Positions 25,561 to 33,919 of a stretch of DNA of 64,000 nt are shown here, in pieces. The stretch covers positions 310,001 through 374,000 of the forward strand of contig NZ_QGEH01000002.1 in assembly GCF_003258515.1 (NCBI RefSeq), read 5' to 3'. Under the pieces are notes generated by a model. It worked only from the letters and a program-made list of their open reading frames with translations, searched no databases and had not been told where the DNA came from. How positions within the stretch are numbered: position 1 is the stretch's first letter; each line of letters starts with the position of its first letter. The translations under genes and the position numbers were made by a program. This stretch comes from Marinobacter bohaiensis (lineage in GTDB: Bacteria > Pseudomonadota > Gammaproteobacteria > Pseudomonadales > Oleiphilaceae).

Positions 25561-28497
25561 GTGGCCGAATCCCAGGCGCGCAAGCCGGTTTATAAATGGG
25601 TGTCCTTCTGGCTGGCCCTCGTGGTGCTGTTGTACCTGCTGGCCGGGTTCATAGGCCTGCCCTGGTGGCTGCAAAAGACCATTCCCGAGCAACTGGCCTC
25701 GCAGCTCGGCTGGCAGGGCCAGGTCAGCGACGTGGACTTCAACCCGCTGACCATGACGCTGGACGTGGAGGGCCTGGATGCCGAGGACGGCCAGGGCGAG
25801 AAAGTCGTCGCCGCCCAGCACATCCACGTCAACCTGACCGTCTGGCAGCTGGTGACCGGCACCGTGGCGTTCGAGTCCATCCGGCTCGAGTCCCCGTTCG
25901 TGCGGGTCGATCTGCTCAAGGACTACGGCGTCAACCTGGCGCGCGACTGGAGCGAGCACCACACCGACACCGCGGCCGAAGAAGCGCCAACCGACGACGC
26001 CGGCGAGCCGCCCCGACTCTATTTCGGCGAAATCCAGTTGGTGGACGGCCACATCCGCTTCCGCGACTACAGCCAGGGCCGCGAGGAAACCTTCGACATC
26101 ACCCCGCTCGACCTGAGCCTGAACGATCTCGCGACCTACAACAGCGAGGGCGATGCCAGCGACTACAACCTGACCGCCGCCATCAACGACCAGCAGATCC
26201 AGTGGACCGGCAATATTGGCGTGATGCCGTTTCACTCCAACGGCCGCCTTGAGCTGAACAACATCGCCCATTCCACCCTCTGGCACTTTGCTTCGCCGTA
26301 CGCCCCGTATCTTGTCAACGAAGGCGAGCTGTCGCTGAGCACGGACTACGCCGTCTCCAGCGCCGGCGAGTTCGCGCTGGTGACCAGCAACGGCGAGCTG
26401 CAGATCCGCGACATCAGCACCAGCCTGCCCGACGCCGAAGCACCCTTTGCCACCCTCAAGACCCTCAAGGTCAGCGATATCGGCTTCAACCTGGCCGACC
26501 GTTCACTGACGGTCGGCGCCGTGGACCTGGACGGTCTCCAGGGCGACATCCAGCGCGACGCCGACGGCGCCATCAACCTGCTCAAGCCGTTCGCCGGCGC
26601 GGACGACGCGACGTCCGAAGCCGAAGCCGCAACAGCCTCCGGCGACACGGACACGACGCCTTTCCGTTGGCGTATCGATCAGGTGCACCTGCAGAACAGC
26701 AGCATCCGGTGGCAGGACAACGCCCTGGCCACGCCCGCCAACCTGCAAGCCGGCAACATCGACATCCAGATGGGCCCGCTGACCCAGGCGCTGGAGGAGC
26801 CCGTGCCCTATGAGGCCACGATGACCCTCAACGACGGCGGAAGCGTCGAGGCACGAGGCCAGACCACACCGGTGCCGTTCACCCTGGAGACAGTGCTGTC
26901 GCTGGACCAGATCGCCCTGGCGCCGTTCCAGCCCTATGTGCAGGAATCCGCCGATGTGGCCTTCGCCGGCGGCACCCTGCGGGCCGAAGGCAACCTCGAC
27001 CTGGATGCCCAGGACCCGCCGCTGACCGGCACGTTCAGCGGCAACGGCCAGGTTCAGAACCTGGCGCTCACCCGTGCCGGTGACGGCGACCCGCTGCTGA
27101 GCTGGTCGTCGCTGCTGCTCAACCCCATCGAATACAATCTGGAGCCGGCGCGGCTGGAGATCGGCACCATCACCCTGACCGGGCCGGACGCCAACATCAT
27201 TCGCAAGGCGGACGGCAGCACCAACCTCGACGGTCTGATGAAAGGCGATGACGCCCAGGCCGAGCGCAGCGAGCCGGACGCTTCGGGCGACGACGAGCAG
27301 GGCTTTATCTTCCGCGTCGGCAGCATCCAGCTGGAAAACGGCCAGTTCGACCTGGCGGACCGCACCGTCGAGCCGGTATTCACCACCCGCATGCGCGAGA
27401 TGAACGGGCTGATCGAGGGCCTGAGCAACATTTCTCCGCAACAGGGCAGCGTCAAACTCGGCGGCCAGTTGGGGGAACGCGGCCAGGTCGACGTCAGCGG
27501 CTCCATCGGCACCCTGGGCCAGGAAGACACCAGCCACCTGGAGCTCAAGCTGGACAACATGGCCATGGCTGAGTTGTCCCCCTACTTCGGCCGTTTTGTG
27601 GGCTACGCGGTGGACAGTGGCAAGCTGCGCATGGACCTGAACTACGACATCACCGGTCCGCGCATCAAGGCCGAGAACCGCATCGTTATGGACCAGTTGG
27701 CGCTGGGCCAGTCGGTGGACAGCGAGGACGCGGTGCAGGCGCCGGTCAAACTGGGGCTGACCCTGCTCACCGACACCGACGGCATCATCGACATCAACCT
27801 GCCCATCGAGGGCAACCTGGAGGATCCGGAATTCCGCGTCGGTCAGGTGGTGATGCGCGCCTTCGTCAACCTGCTGGCCAAGGCCGCGACGTCACCGTTC
27901 AGCATGCTGGGTTCGATGGCGGAACTGGCCGGCCTGTCCGGGGACGAGTTGGGGCAGGTGGCGTTCGTTCCGGGTGAAGCCACCCTGGGCGCCGACGAGG
28001 ACAAGAAGCTGGAAGTGCTGGCCAACGCGCTCAGCGAGCGGCCGGAGCTGCTGCTCAACGTGCGCGGCGCGGTGGACCCGGATCTGGACGGCGTGGCGCT
28101 CAAGAGTGAGCGCATGAACCGGCGCCTCAACCTGACCACCGACACCCCGCGCGAGCAGCGGGTCAAGGCGCTGGAGGCGGAGTACGCCAGCGATAACGGC
28201 CAGTCGGCGCTCACCGCCCTGCAGCAGGAACACGGCGAGACCGGCGAGGATCGCCACAACAGCCCGGAATGGGTCGCCATCCTCACCCGCGAGCTGACCC
28301 AGAGCGTCGAACTGCCGCCGGAAGCCCTGGAGCGACTGGCCAAGGCCCGCGGCACCCTGCTGCAACAGCGCCTGTCCCAGGAATACGGCATTCCCAACGA
28401 CCAGCTGTTCCTGCAGGCGCCGTCCCAGGACGCCCAAACCGACATGGGCGAGGACGCCATCCGGGTGATCGTGCCCTTCTCCATGGAGGCCCGGTAA
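25561..28497 (+). CDS. DUF748 / AsmA-like envelope protein
   Basis: A 978-residue protein with one N-terminal membrane anchor (VSFWLALVVLLYLLAGFIGLPW) and a very long periplasmic part made of repeating beta-rich blocks (for example FESIRLESPFVRVDLL, GEIQLVDGHIRFRD, NGRLELNNI, PVKLGLTLLTDTDGIIDINLPI). This is the DUF748 relative of AsmA/YhdP proteins, a group linked to outer-membrane lipid homeostasis. The last ~120 residues carry an OmpA-like stretch (LEVLANALSERPELLLNVRGAVDP). The GTG start at 25561 follows AAGGAG. yfbR starts 16 bp after the stop and is probably cotranscribed. Confidence 0.85.
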   Translation: MAESQARKPVYKWVSFWLALVVLLYLLAGFIGLPWWLQKTIPEQLASQLGWQGQVSDVDFNPLTMTLDVEGLDAEDGQGEKVVAAQHIHVNLTVWQLVTGTVAFESIRLESPFVRVDLLKDYGVNLARDWSEHHTDTAAEEAPTDDAGEPPRLYFGEIQLVDGHIRFRDYSQGREETFDITPLDLSLNDLATYNSEGDASDYNLTAAINDQQIQWTGNIGVMPFHSNGRLELNNIAHSTLWHFASPYAPYLVNEGELSLSTDYAVSSAGEFALVTSNGELQIRDISTSLPDAEAPFATLKTLKVSDIGFNLADRSLTVGAVDLDGLQGDIQRDADGAINLLKPFAGADDATSEAEAATASGDTDTTPFRWRIDQVHLQNSSIRWQDNALATPANLQAGNIDIQMGPLTQALEEPVPYEATMTLNDGGSVEARGQTTPVPFTLETVLSLDQIALAPFQPYVQESADVAFAGGTLRAEGNLDLDAQDPPLTGTFSGNGQVQNLALTRAGDGDPLLSWSSLLLNPIEYNLEPARLEIGTITLTGPDANIIRKADGSTNLDGLMKGDDAQAERSEPDASGDDEQGFIFRVGSIQLENGQFDLADRTVEPVFTTRMREMNGLIEGLSNISPQQGSVKLGGQLGERGQVDVSGSIGTLGQEDTSHLELKLDNMAMAELSPYFGRFVGYAVDSGKLRMDLNYDITGPRIKAENRIVMDQLALGQSVDSEDAVQAPVKLGLTLLTDTDGIIDINLPIEGNLEDPEFRVGQVVMRAFVNLLAKAATSPFSMLGSMAELAGLSGDELGQVAFVPGEATLGADEDKKLEVLANALSERPELLLNVRGAVDPDLDGVALKSERMNRRLNLTTDTPREQRVKALEAEYASDNGQSALTALQQEHGETGEDRHNSPEWVAILTRELTQSVELPPEALERLAKARGTLLQQRLSQEYGIPNDQLFLQAPSQDAQTDMGEDAIRVIVPFSMEAR

Positions 28498-28513
28498 CGC
28501 CGGGGAGTACGCC

Positions 28514-29110
28514 ATGCCGCAACGCCTGAGCCATTTCTTCGCGTACATCGCCCGCTTGCGCTGGATCAAGCGCTGGGGGCTGATGCGCAACGCCATCGAG
28601 GAAAACGTGGCCACCCACTCCTGGGAGGTGGCCACCGTGGCCCACGCCCTGGCGCTGATCCGCAACCGCCATTTCGACGGCCATGTCGACGCCGACCTCG
28701 TGGCCGCCGCGGCGCTCTATCACGACGCCACCGAGGTGATCACCGGCGACATGCCCACCCCGGTGAAATACCACTCCCCGGTCATGCGCGAAGCCTTCAG
28801 CGAGATCGAGCACAAGGCCGAGGACGAACTACTGGACCTGCTGCCGGAGAGCCTGCGGGCCGACTTCGCCACCTACATCAAGGAATCCCGCTGGGACGCG
28901 GATGTGAAAACGCTGGTCAAGGCGGCGGACCGTCTGTCCGCCTGGCTCAAGTGCCGGGCCGAGATCAACGCCGGCAACAAGGAATTCGAGCCGGCGGCGG
29001 TGCAGATCCTGGAGCGGCTACAGGCGGACAACCTGCCGGAAGTGCAGTATTTCCTGGAGGTGTTCGCGCCCAGCTACAGCCAGCCGCTGGACCATCTGCT
29101 GGGAGATTAG
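28514..29110 (+). CDS. yfbR: 5'-deoxynucleotidase, HD-domain (YfbR family)
   Basis: A 198-residue HD hydrolase that dephosphorylates deoxyribonucleoside 5'-monophosphates and so trims the dNMP pool. Metal-binding features: VATHSWEVATVAHAL with the first His, ALYHDATEVITGDMPTPVKYH holding the HD pair and the YfbR-specific GDMPTPVKY, and VKAADRLSAWLKCRAE with the last Asp. Length matches E. coli YfbR (199). It is close behind the DUF748 gene and convergent to queE. Confidence 0.94.
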   Translation: MPQRLSHFFAYIARLRWIKRWGLMRNAIEENVATHSWEVATVAHALALIRNRHFDGHVDADLVAAAALYHDATEVITGDMPTPVKYHSPVMREAFSEIEHKAEDELLDLLPESLRADFATYIKESRWDADVKTLVKAADRLSAWLKCRAEINAGNKEFEPAAVQILERLQADNLPEVQYFLEVFAPSYSQPLDHLLGD

Positions 29111-29186
29111 CCGCCGCCTGCCGTCCCAGGCGCCCTCGGGACGCCTCGGAAACGACAGTGTCCGCTACATTTCCGGCGCTTCCCGC

Positions 29187-29230
29187 CCCTGTAGCCGACG
29201 CTTCAGCTTCGGTGCAGGCCAGAGGCCTGC
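29187..29230. repeat. REP-like palindromic element between yfbR and queE
   Basis: A block reading CCTGTAGCCGACGCTTCAGC...CTTCGGTGCAG, followed by a perfect hairpin GCAGGCC-AGA-GGCCTGC (29214-29230), sits in the convergent gap. Short imperfect dyads like this are typical of REP-type intergenic repeats. No second copy is in this window. Confidence 0.45.
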
Positions 29231-29255
29231 CGAGCCCACCCCGGGGCCAACGCCC

Positions 29256-29912
29256 TCAATCAATCCCCACAATCTTGTGCATCTGCAACGTCAGGCGCCA
29301 CTTCGGATGGGCCAGGCAGTACTCGGTGGCACGCCGGGTATTGCTCTGCTTGACCGGGTCGGGACCGTCTTCCGGGAGAGTGGGCGAGGCCATCGGCGAC
29401 AGGAAGAAGTGGTCCGCCTGGATGTGTTCGAAGCGCTCGGGCAGGGCCAAAGGCTGTGGATAAACCAGCTTGAGTTCGTTGCAGCGTTCCAGCACCACCC
29501 TGGCGTCGGCCTTGGGACTCATGCACAGCCAGTCGATACCCGCCGGCGCCGGCAGGGTGCCGTTGGTCTCCACGCCCACCTCGAAGCCCCGCGCATGGAA
29601 CGCGGCGATCAGCGGCTCATCCAGTTGCAGCAGCGGTTCGCCGCCGGTACAGACCACGTAGGGCCGGCCGCTGTCCTGGGGCCAGAGGGCGGCGATGTGG
29701 TCGGCCAGCGCGTCGGCGTCGGCAAACTGGCCGCCGTTCTGGCCGTCGGTGCCGACGAAATCGGTATCGCAGAAATTGCAGACGGCCGTGGCCCGGTCCT
29801 TCTCGCGGCCGGTCCACAGGTTGCACTTGCTGAACCGGCAGAACACCGCTGCGCGGCCCGCCTGTGCGCCTTCCCCCTGGAGCGTGTAGAAGGCTTCCTT
29901 GACCCGGTACAT
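29256..29912 (-). CDS. queE: 7-carboxy-7-deazaguanine synthase (radical SAM)
   Basis: A 218-residue radical SAM enzyme that converts 6-carboxytetrahydropterin to 7-carboxy-7-deazaguanine in queuosine synthesis. Instead of the usual CxxxCxxC it has C-x14-C-x2-C (from KCNLWTG to CNFCDTDF), the variant known for some QueE proteins. The N-terminus [24 protein letters not shown] and the GGEPLLQ motif agree. It follows queC with a one-base overlap (TGATG), so the two are translationally coupled. Confidence 0.95.
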   Translation of the reverse strand: MYRVKEAFYTLQGEGAQAGRAAVFCRFSKCNLWTGREKDRATAVCNFCDTDFVGTDGQNGGQFADADALADHIAALWPQDSGRPYVVCTGGEPLLQLDEPLIAAFHARGFEVGVETNGTLPAPAGIDWLCMSPKADARVVLERCNELKLVYPQPLALPERFEHIQADHFFLSPMASPTLPEDGPDPVKQSNTRRATEYCLAHPKWRLTLQMHKIVGID

Positions 29913-30577
29913 CAGCCCTGCGCCTCGTAGCTCAGTGGATCGGTCAAACCGTGGGCGGCGAAGGCTTCCAGACGCTCAGTGCAGGAGCCGCACTTGCCGC
30001 AGGCGGCCTCACGGCCGTTGTAGCAGGTCCAGGTCTGGCCGTAGTCCAGGTCCATCGCCAGGCCCTCAGCCAGGATCTCGCCCTTGTCCAGCGCCATGTA
30101 GGGCGCCTCGATACGCACCGGTTCGTAGTTGGCCACGCGGCACACCGCGTCCATCTTCTCCACGAACTCGGGACGGCAGTCGGGGTAGATCGCGTGGTCG
30201 CCGCCGTGGGCGCCATACCAGACCGCCTGGGCGCCGACCGACACCGCGTAGCCAGTGGCCAGGGACAGCAGGATCATGTTGCGGTTGGGCACTACGGTGG
30301 ATTTCATGGAGGCTTCCTCGTAATGCCCTTCGGGCACCGCCACGTCATCGGTCAGGGACGATCCCGACAAAAGTCCGGCCATCGGCGCCATATCGACTAT
30401 CTTGTGGGGTATACCCAGCTCGCGGCACACCGCGGCGGCGCAGTCGAGTTCCTTCACGTGGCGCTGGCCGTAGTCGAAGGAGAGCGCGTGGACCTCATGG
30501 CCCGCCGCCCGGGCACGATGCAGCAGGGTAAAAGAGTCCATGCCTCCGGAATAAATGACCACGACTTTTTCGGACAT
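29912..30577 (-). CDS. queC: 7-cyano-7-deazaguanine synthase
   Basis: A 221-residue ATP-dependent enzyme that makes preQ0 from 7-carboxy-7-deazaguanine and ammonia. The PP-loop [14 protein letters not shown] is at the N-terminus, [15 protein letters not shown] follows, and the zinc-binding cysteines are in [16 protein letters not shown] near the C-terminus. It forms a coupled pair with queE; other queuosine genes are not in the window. Upstream is a 178-bp divergent gap with no recognised riboswitch. Confidence 0.96.
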   Translation of the reverse strand: MSEKVVVIYSGGMDSFTLLHRARAAGHEVHALSFDYGQRHVKELDCAAAVCRELGIPHKIVDMAPMAGLLSGSSLTDDVAVPEGHYEEASMKSTVVPNRNMILLSLATGYAVSVGAQAVWYGAHGGDHAIYPDCRPEFVEKMDAVCRVANYEPVRIEAPYMALDKGEILAEGLAMDLDYGQTWTCYNGREAACGKCGSCTERLEAFAAHGLTDPLSYEAQG

Positions 30578-30755
30578 AGCGGTAAATCCTCATTCAACAA
30601 ACTGCGGGAATGGACGAATTGTAACAGGGACAATACAGGATGGGTTCGCGTCCTGAGAGCGGGGCGGTTAAACTCATTGAACGAACGGGCCCGGGCCATA
30701 TCGCTGTGGATGCGCAGCGTTGCCCGGTGACAACAGCAAAACAGATACTGGCAGT

Positions 30756-31289
30756 ATGAACGTTCCCCAGATACCGGCATTCATCGACTTCGAAGCGTCC
30801 AGCCTGGACCTGATCGCGAGCTATCCGATCGAGGTGGGCGTGAGTCTGCCGGACGGAACCCTGCACAGCTGGCTGATCGCGCCCCACGTGCTCTGGCAGG
30901 ACTGGTCGCAAAGCGCCGAGGCCATCCACGGCATCAGCCGCGACACCCTGTGCCAGGAAGGCTACAACGTGCGGGACGTGGCACAGGAGCTCAACGCCCT
31001 GCTCGACGACGTTGTCTATTGCGACGCCTGGACGTTCGACAGCTTCTGGCTGCACCGCCTGTTCCGTGCCGCCGGCATCCAGCCCACCTTCCTGCTGGAA
31101 TCCATCTCTTCGATCCTCGACGCCCAACAGGTACAGCGCTGGTCGGAAGAACGCCAGCAGGTCATCGCGACCCTGGGCCTGCCGGTGCATCGCGCCGCCA
31201 ACGACGCCCTGATCCTGCAGGAAACCTGGCACCGGGTCGTGGGCGGCAATGTCACCGGCGAACACGTCTACCGCGCAGCCCGCTCCTGA
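30756..31289 (+). CDS. DnaQ-like 3'-5' exonuclease (DEDDh fold)
   Basis: A 177-residue exonuclease-fold protein. ExoI motif FIDFEASS (D11, E13), ExoII residues around YCDAWTFDSFWLHRLF, and ExoIII VHRAANDALIL (His-x4-Asp) are all present, so it should be catalytically competent. The ATG at 30756 gives MNVPQIPAFIDFE; an upstream ATG at 30720 is possible. It is short for DnaQ or RNase T, and the natural substrate (DNA or RNA ends) is unknown. The stop is ten bases from the convergent small membrane protein gene. Confidence 0.82.
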   Translation: MNVPQIPAFIDFEASSLDLIASYPIEVGVSLPDGTLHSWLIAPHVLWQDWSQSAEAIHGISRDTLCQEGYNVRDVAQELNALLDDVVYCDAWTFDSFWLHRLFRAAGIQPTFLLESISSILDAQQVQRWSEERQQVIATLGLPVHRAANDALILQETWHRVVGGNVTGEHVYRAARS

Positions 31290-31299
31290 GGCACGACCA

Positions 31300-31536
31300 T
31301 CAGGCCCGGCGGGATCCACTCCGCGCGGCCAGCCACTCGATCACATCCCCCGCTGTGTTCAGCGTCCAGAAGGTCACCAGAGCCATCAGCCCGGCACCCA
31401 CGGCGGTAAAGGCCATATCGGCGCCGACGATGCGGCTTTCCGCCAGGATAAAATAGGCCGCCAGGGCCAGGACCAGGATGGCTTCAACGACGATGTGCGC
31501 TTTCAGGTTCAAGCGTGTGGTTGTGTCGTCGGACAT
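31300..31536 (-). CDS. Small two-helix membrane protein, unknown function
   Basis: A 78-residue protein with two predicted membrane helices (IVVEAILVLALAAYFILA and GADMAFTAVGAGLMALVTFWTLN) and a basic C-terminus. The start at 31534-31536 (MSDDTTTRLNLKAH) is preferred over a longer reading to 31614, which would run through AT-rich intergenic DNA. No family recognised. Confidence 0.6.
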   Translation of the reverse strand: MSDDTTTRLNLKAHIVVEAILVLALAAYFILAESRIVGADMAFTAVGAGLMALVTFWTLNTAGDVIEWLAARSGSRRA

Positions 31537-31703
31537 GATGATTTCGGTTTCACCTCGCAATTCGGATGTCGTTGGATGAATCAGCCACGGGACGTGACCG
31601 ATTTTAGTAGGCAACTAATTATCTCGAAGAACGGGCAACGGGGCTGTACGAAAATCCCTGTACGCACTAGCCGAAGCAGGCGGCTGGCGCCGGTAAAAGA
31701 CGG

Positions 31704-31736
31704 GCAAAAAAAAAGCACAGCCCGCAGGCTGCGCTT
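31704..31736 (-). terminator. Strong intrinsic terminator, minus strand, without an assigned gene
   Basis: On the minus strand a 10-bp stem (AAGCGCAGCC / GGCTGTGCTT, with a G-U wobble that is a mismatch on the plus strand) and a TGCG loop are followed by nine U residues. The strand preference shows that something is transcribed leftward into it from above 31740. No credible protein gene ends there, so a small RNA of roughly 100-200 nt is a candidate. Confidence 0.8.
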
Positions 31737-32163
31737 GCAAAAAAGGAGAGATTCATCGTGCCAACCCATCGTAGGTTATGCGGGCAGATGAAATGCACAA
31801 CGTAAACACGTGACTCAGGAATTATGACGCCTGTACGTTCCTTGATCTGTAGGGGATTGCCGCAAACCACGCCAGAGCCCGGTTCCCGGGTCTTCGGCTG
31901 TTCACCGGCAACGCGCCTGTTGCAAAGTTTTCGGCAACGGATAGACTGACAGTGAAAGGCATTCCGGCAGACAGTCCGATGGGTGGATAGCCCGACGGAC
32001 ATTCCGATAAGCAGTTGGATAAACAGCCGGAGTGAATCGGCCCTGACCCGCATCGCAACGGCGACGCATCGGGCCGGCATCGACAGACGAACAAACGCAC
32101 AGACGAGAGCAACGCTGACGTGATCGCCCACAAACGAGCCCAGTCTGCATAACCGCTGAATTC

Positions 32164-32238
32164 CCGGTCGGGCGATTCGCGGTGCGAATCTTCCGGCGGC
32201 CAGAAAACCCGGAAGCGTCACAGGTTCCGGGTTTTTTT
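32164..32238 (+). ncRNA. Candidate small RNA or leader ending in intrinsic terminator
   Basis: Hairpin GATTCGC-GGT-GCGAATC (32174-32190) within an outer CCGG pair is followed by terminator AAAACCCGGAA / TTCCGGGTTTT (32204-32214 and 32225-32235) with a seven-T tract. CTTCCGG at 32190-32196 can instead pair with CCGGAAG at 32209-32215, which would break the terminator, so switching is possible. No protein gene lies directly upstream, and the promoter is not obvious. Confidence 0.4.
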
Positions 32239-32417
32239 ATGGACGGAGCGCAGCAGGCCAGGCTCACAAACGGCGATACACAGCGTTGCCGACGCATTGA
32301 AACGAGGATGGGAGTCCGTTTTGACGGCCACCGTACGACAGATTAACCGAAAGACCGCAGGTCCGGTTGCGCACTCGCGCCCGGCGCACCTGCGTTCCCT
32401 CGTTATGCGTATCGATT

Positions 32418-32507
32418 AACGGCTTCCCCCAAACCCGGAAGCCGTTGGGCGACCGGGCAGAGAGTCTCTCTATAAACCCCGGTCACCCTGATCGGGGTTT
32501 ATTTTTT
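32418..32507 (+). promoter_or_regulatory. Attenuator-like leader upstream of the 89-residue gene
   Basis: Three ordered elements. A perfect 10-bp hairpin AACGGCTTCC / GGAAGCCGTT (32418-32427, 32437-32446). Then GGGCGACCGGG at 32447-32457, which can pair with CCCGGTCACCC at 32478-32488 (10 of 11 bases). Then a terminator, ATAAACCCCG (32472-32481) with CGGGGTTTAT (32493-32502), and a T-run ending at 32507. The second pairing uses the left arm of the terminator, so it would act as an antiterminator. A TTGACG at 32321-32326 is a possible -35. No known riboswitch class was recognised. Confidence 0.55.
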
Positions 32508-32537
32508 GCACGCGGACAGAGCAAAAAGGAGAGCACC

Positions 32538-32807
32538 ATGAAAAGACATCACAACCGCCCCGGCCCCCAACACAAGGCGCCCCACAACGGGCCGCTGCGC
32601 CGCCCGGACAAGCTGCCGCTGCTCGACGCCATCTGCAAGAAGCTCAACCAACGCGTCAACCTCGACAGCGAGCAGAGTGTGCTGGGCCTGTACGAGCGCG
32701 GCTGGATCTTTAACGGCGTCATTGCCACGATGGGCAACGCCGAGGCCCGCTACGTGCGCGCCCTGGCCACCAGACACAATTCCTGGATCGCGCGTCAGGT
32801 CGCCTAG
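32538..32807 (+). CDS. Small basic protein, unknown function, behind a structured leader
   Basis: An 89-residue protein with a very basic, His/Pro/Arg-rich N-terminus (MKRHHNRPGPQHKAPHNGP) and a more ordered C-terminal half (DAICKKLNQRVNLDSEQSVLGLYERGWIFNGVIATM). The ribosome-binding site AAAAGGAGAG is strong. The start lies 30 bases after a T-rich terminator in a probable attenuator, so expression is likely controlled by transcript read-through. The basic tail suggests nucleic-acid or ribosome contact, but no family is recognised. Confidence 0.7.
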   Translation: MKRHHNRPGPQHKAPHNGPLRRPDKLPLLDAICKKLNQRVNLDSEQSVLGLYERGWIFNGVIATMGNAEARYVRALATRHNSWIARQVA

Positions 32808-32834
32808 CCCGGCGCGCCCACGGGTACTCAGCCG

Positions 32835-33248
32835 TCAGTGAGGGCGGCTGAGCCCGCGCAGGGCGTCTCCTTCCCCGCCGTGAACCATCACGTAGTTATT
32901 GACCACATCCTGGATTTTCTCGACCGAGTAGGGCTTGACCACATAACCGTTGGCGCCGGCACTGATGGCGCGCTGGATGCTGTCGATGGAGTCGTCCGCT
33001 GTCACCAGCACGATGTGCTGATCCTCGATGGCCTCCTTGAATTCGCGCATCAGATCGTGGCCGTCTCGGTCGGGCAGTCCCAGGTCGAGCATGACGATGT
33101 GGAACGACTCCTCCCGGAACCGGCGCTCGGCGCAGGCGGCGTCTTCGCACTCCACCACCATGGTCGCCCCGGCCTGGTGCAACATGTCCTTGAGTAACGC
33201 TCGCATGGTCGGCTCATCCTCGACGACCAGCACTCGCAGGTTTTCCAT
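32835..33248 (-). CDS. Single-domain response regulator (CheY-like)
   Basis: A 137-residue receiver domain with no output domain. It has the acidic pair VVEDEP, phospho-acceptor D55 in IVMLDLGLPD, the Thr switch in LVTADDS and the lysine in YVVKPYS. Start chosen at the ATG at 33246-33248 with AGGA seven bases upstream; a GTG two codons earlier is possible. Downstream of a membrane protein and a hybrid kinase on the same strand, it probably receives phosphate from the kinase Hpt domain. Confidence 0.92.
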   Translation of the reverse strand: MENLRVLVVEDEPTMRALLKDMLHQAGATMVVECEDAACAERRFREESFHIVMLDLGLPDRDGHDLMREFKEAIEDQHIVLVTADDSIDSIQRAISAGANGYVVKPYSVEKIQDVVNNYVMVHGGEGDALRGLSRPH

Positions 33249-33282
33249 TCTCACATCCTCTCCAGAAACACGGCGTTCCGTT

Positions 33283-33810
33283 CTACTCGTTGGAGGTTCG
33301 CCGGGGAATCACCAATGGGGTGGGTTGCGCGGCGCGCTCGTCGTCGGGCGGCACCGCATCCGCTCGGTTTGATGGCGCCTCGGCGCCCGCCAGCAGGTTA
33401 CTGATGGAAATGGCGGTGGTGTAGAGCGAGATGGCCACGATCAGTAACACCGGCTGCAGGAACGCCACGAAACCGGGCACCTTGCCACCGCCGACGATGC
33501 TGAGGATCAGGATAATCGCCGGGCCCATCACCAGGAACAGGGTCAGGGCAATGAAGAAGACGATGCGCTCCTTGTGACGCCCCAGGTCCCGGTTCATCAC
33601 CAGCCCCAGCACAAACTTGCCGATCGCCAGGCCCGCCAGGATGGCGGCGGCGATGCTCAGGTCCGGGCGCAACAGGACCTCGGCGATGGCGCCATCCCAC
33701 ATCCGCTGCATCACAATCACCAGGAAGGGAAACAGGACGAACAGCACGTCGGCGTAAGTCCCGAACAGGGTGTTCAGCGACGGTGTCTCGTTATGCGACT
33801 TGTGATCCAC
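33283..33810 (-). CDS. Membrane protein of unknown function in kinase/regulator cluster
   Basis: A 175-residue protein with four predicted membrane helices (VLFVLFPFLVIVMQRMW; LSIAAAILAGLAIGKFVLGLV; RIVFFIALTLFLVMGPAIILILSIV; AFLQPVLLIVAISLYTTAISI) and a hydrophilic, Pro-rich C-terminal tail. No family recognised. It lies 34 bp upstream of the response regulator and 109 bp downstream of the hybrid kinase, all on the minus strand, so a shared operon and a role in the same signalling route are likely. Confidence 0.7.
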   Translation of the reverse strand: MDHKSHNETPSLNTLFGTYADVLFVLFPFLVIVMQRMWDGAIAEVLLRPDLSIAAAILAGLAIGKFVLGLVMNRDLGRHKERIVFFIALTLFLVMGPAIILILSIVGGGKVPGFVAFLQPVLLIVAISLYTTAISISNLLAGAEAPSNRADAVPPDDERAAQPTPLVIPRRTSNE

Positions 33811-33874
33811 GACTCATCTTCCCCTTATGTCTGCTGCGGTGGCCGGTGTTGCCGGCCTCAATGCCGGTTTCAAA

Positions 33875-33918
33875 GTACCGGGTCTGTTTCTCGGCACCGG
33901 GCCGTTCCAGGTACCGGG
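33875..33918. repeat. Three short imperfect repeats between kinase and membrane-protein genes
   Basis: GTACCGGGTCTGTT (33875), GCACCGGGCCGTTCC (33894) and GTACCGGGCCTATTCC (33911) recur with spacings of 19 and 17 bp in the gap after the kinase stop. Possibly a repeated regulator site or simple drift. Confidence 0.5.
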
Positions 33919-33919
33919 C

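Larger units (their letters stand above)
31537..32537. other. 1-kb gene-free region rich in RNA structure
   Basis: No convincing protein gene in 1,001 bp. It contains a strong minus-strand terminator (31704-31736), a plus-strand hairpin pair ending in a terminator (32164-32238), and a plus-strand leader with a terminator 30 bases before an 89-residue gene (32418-32507). Open frames on the minus strand here are broken by long A/T tracts at the terminators. Small-RNA genes or regulated leaders are the best explanation. tRNA folds were tested by eye and do not fit. Confidence 0.55.

Noticed and set aside
32164-32203. Possible tRNA 3' half (hairpin GATTCGC-GGT-GCGAATC followed by a GGCCA)
   Set aside because: The loop is three nucleotides rather than seven, there is no GTTCRA motif, and no matching acceptor strand lies 70-90 bases upstream.
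31667-32221. A 184-codon minus-strand open frame in the gene-free kilobase
   Set aside because: It runs into the terminator and T-tract at its 3' end, has no ribosome-binding site, and its translation shows no order.
32239-32346. A 35-codon ATG frame starting directly after the first plus-strand terminator
   Set aside because: No ribosome-binding site and the start is in the T-run edge; too short to support.
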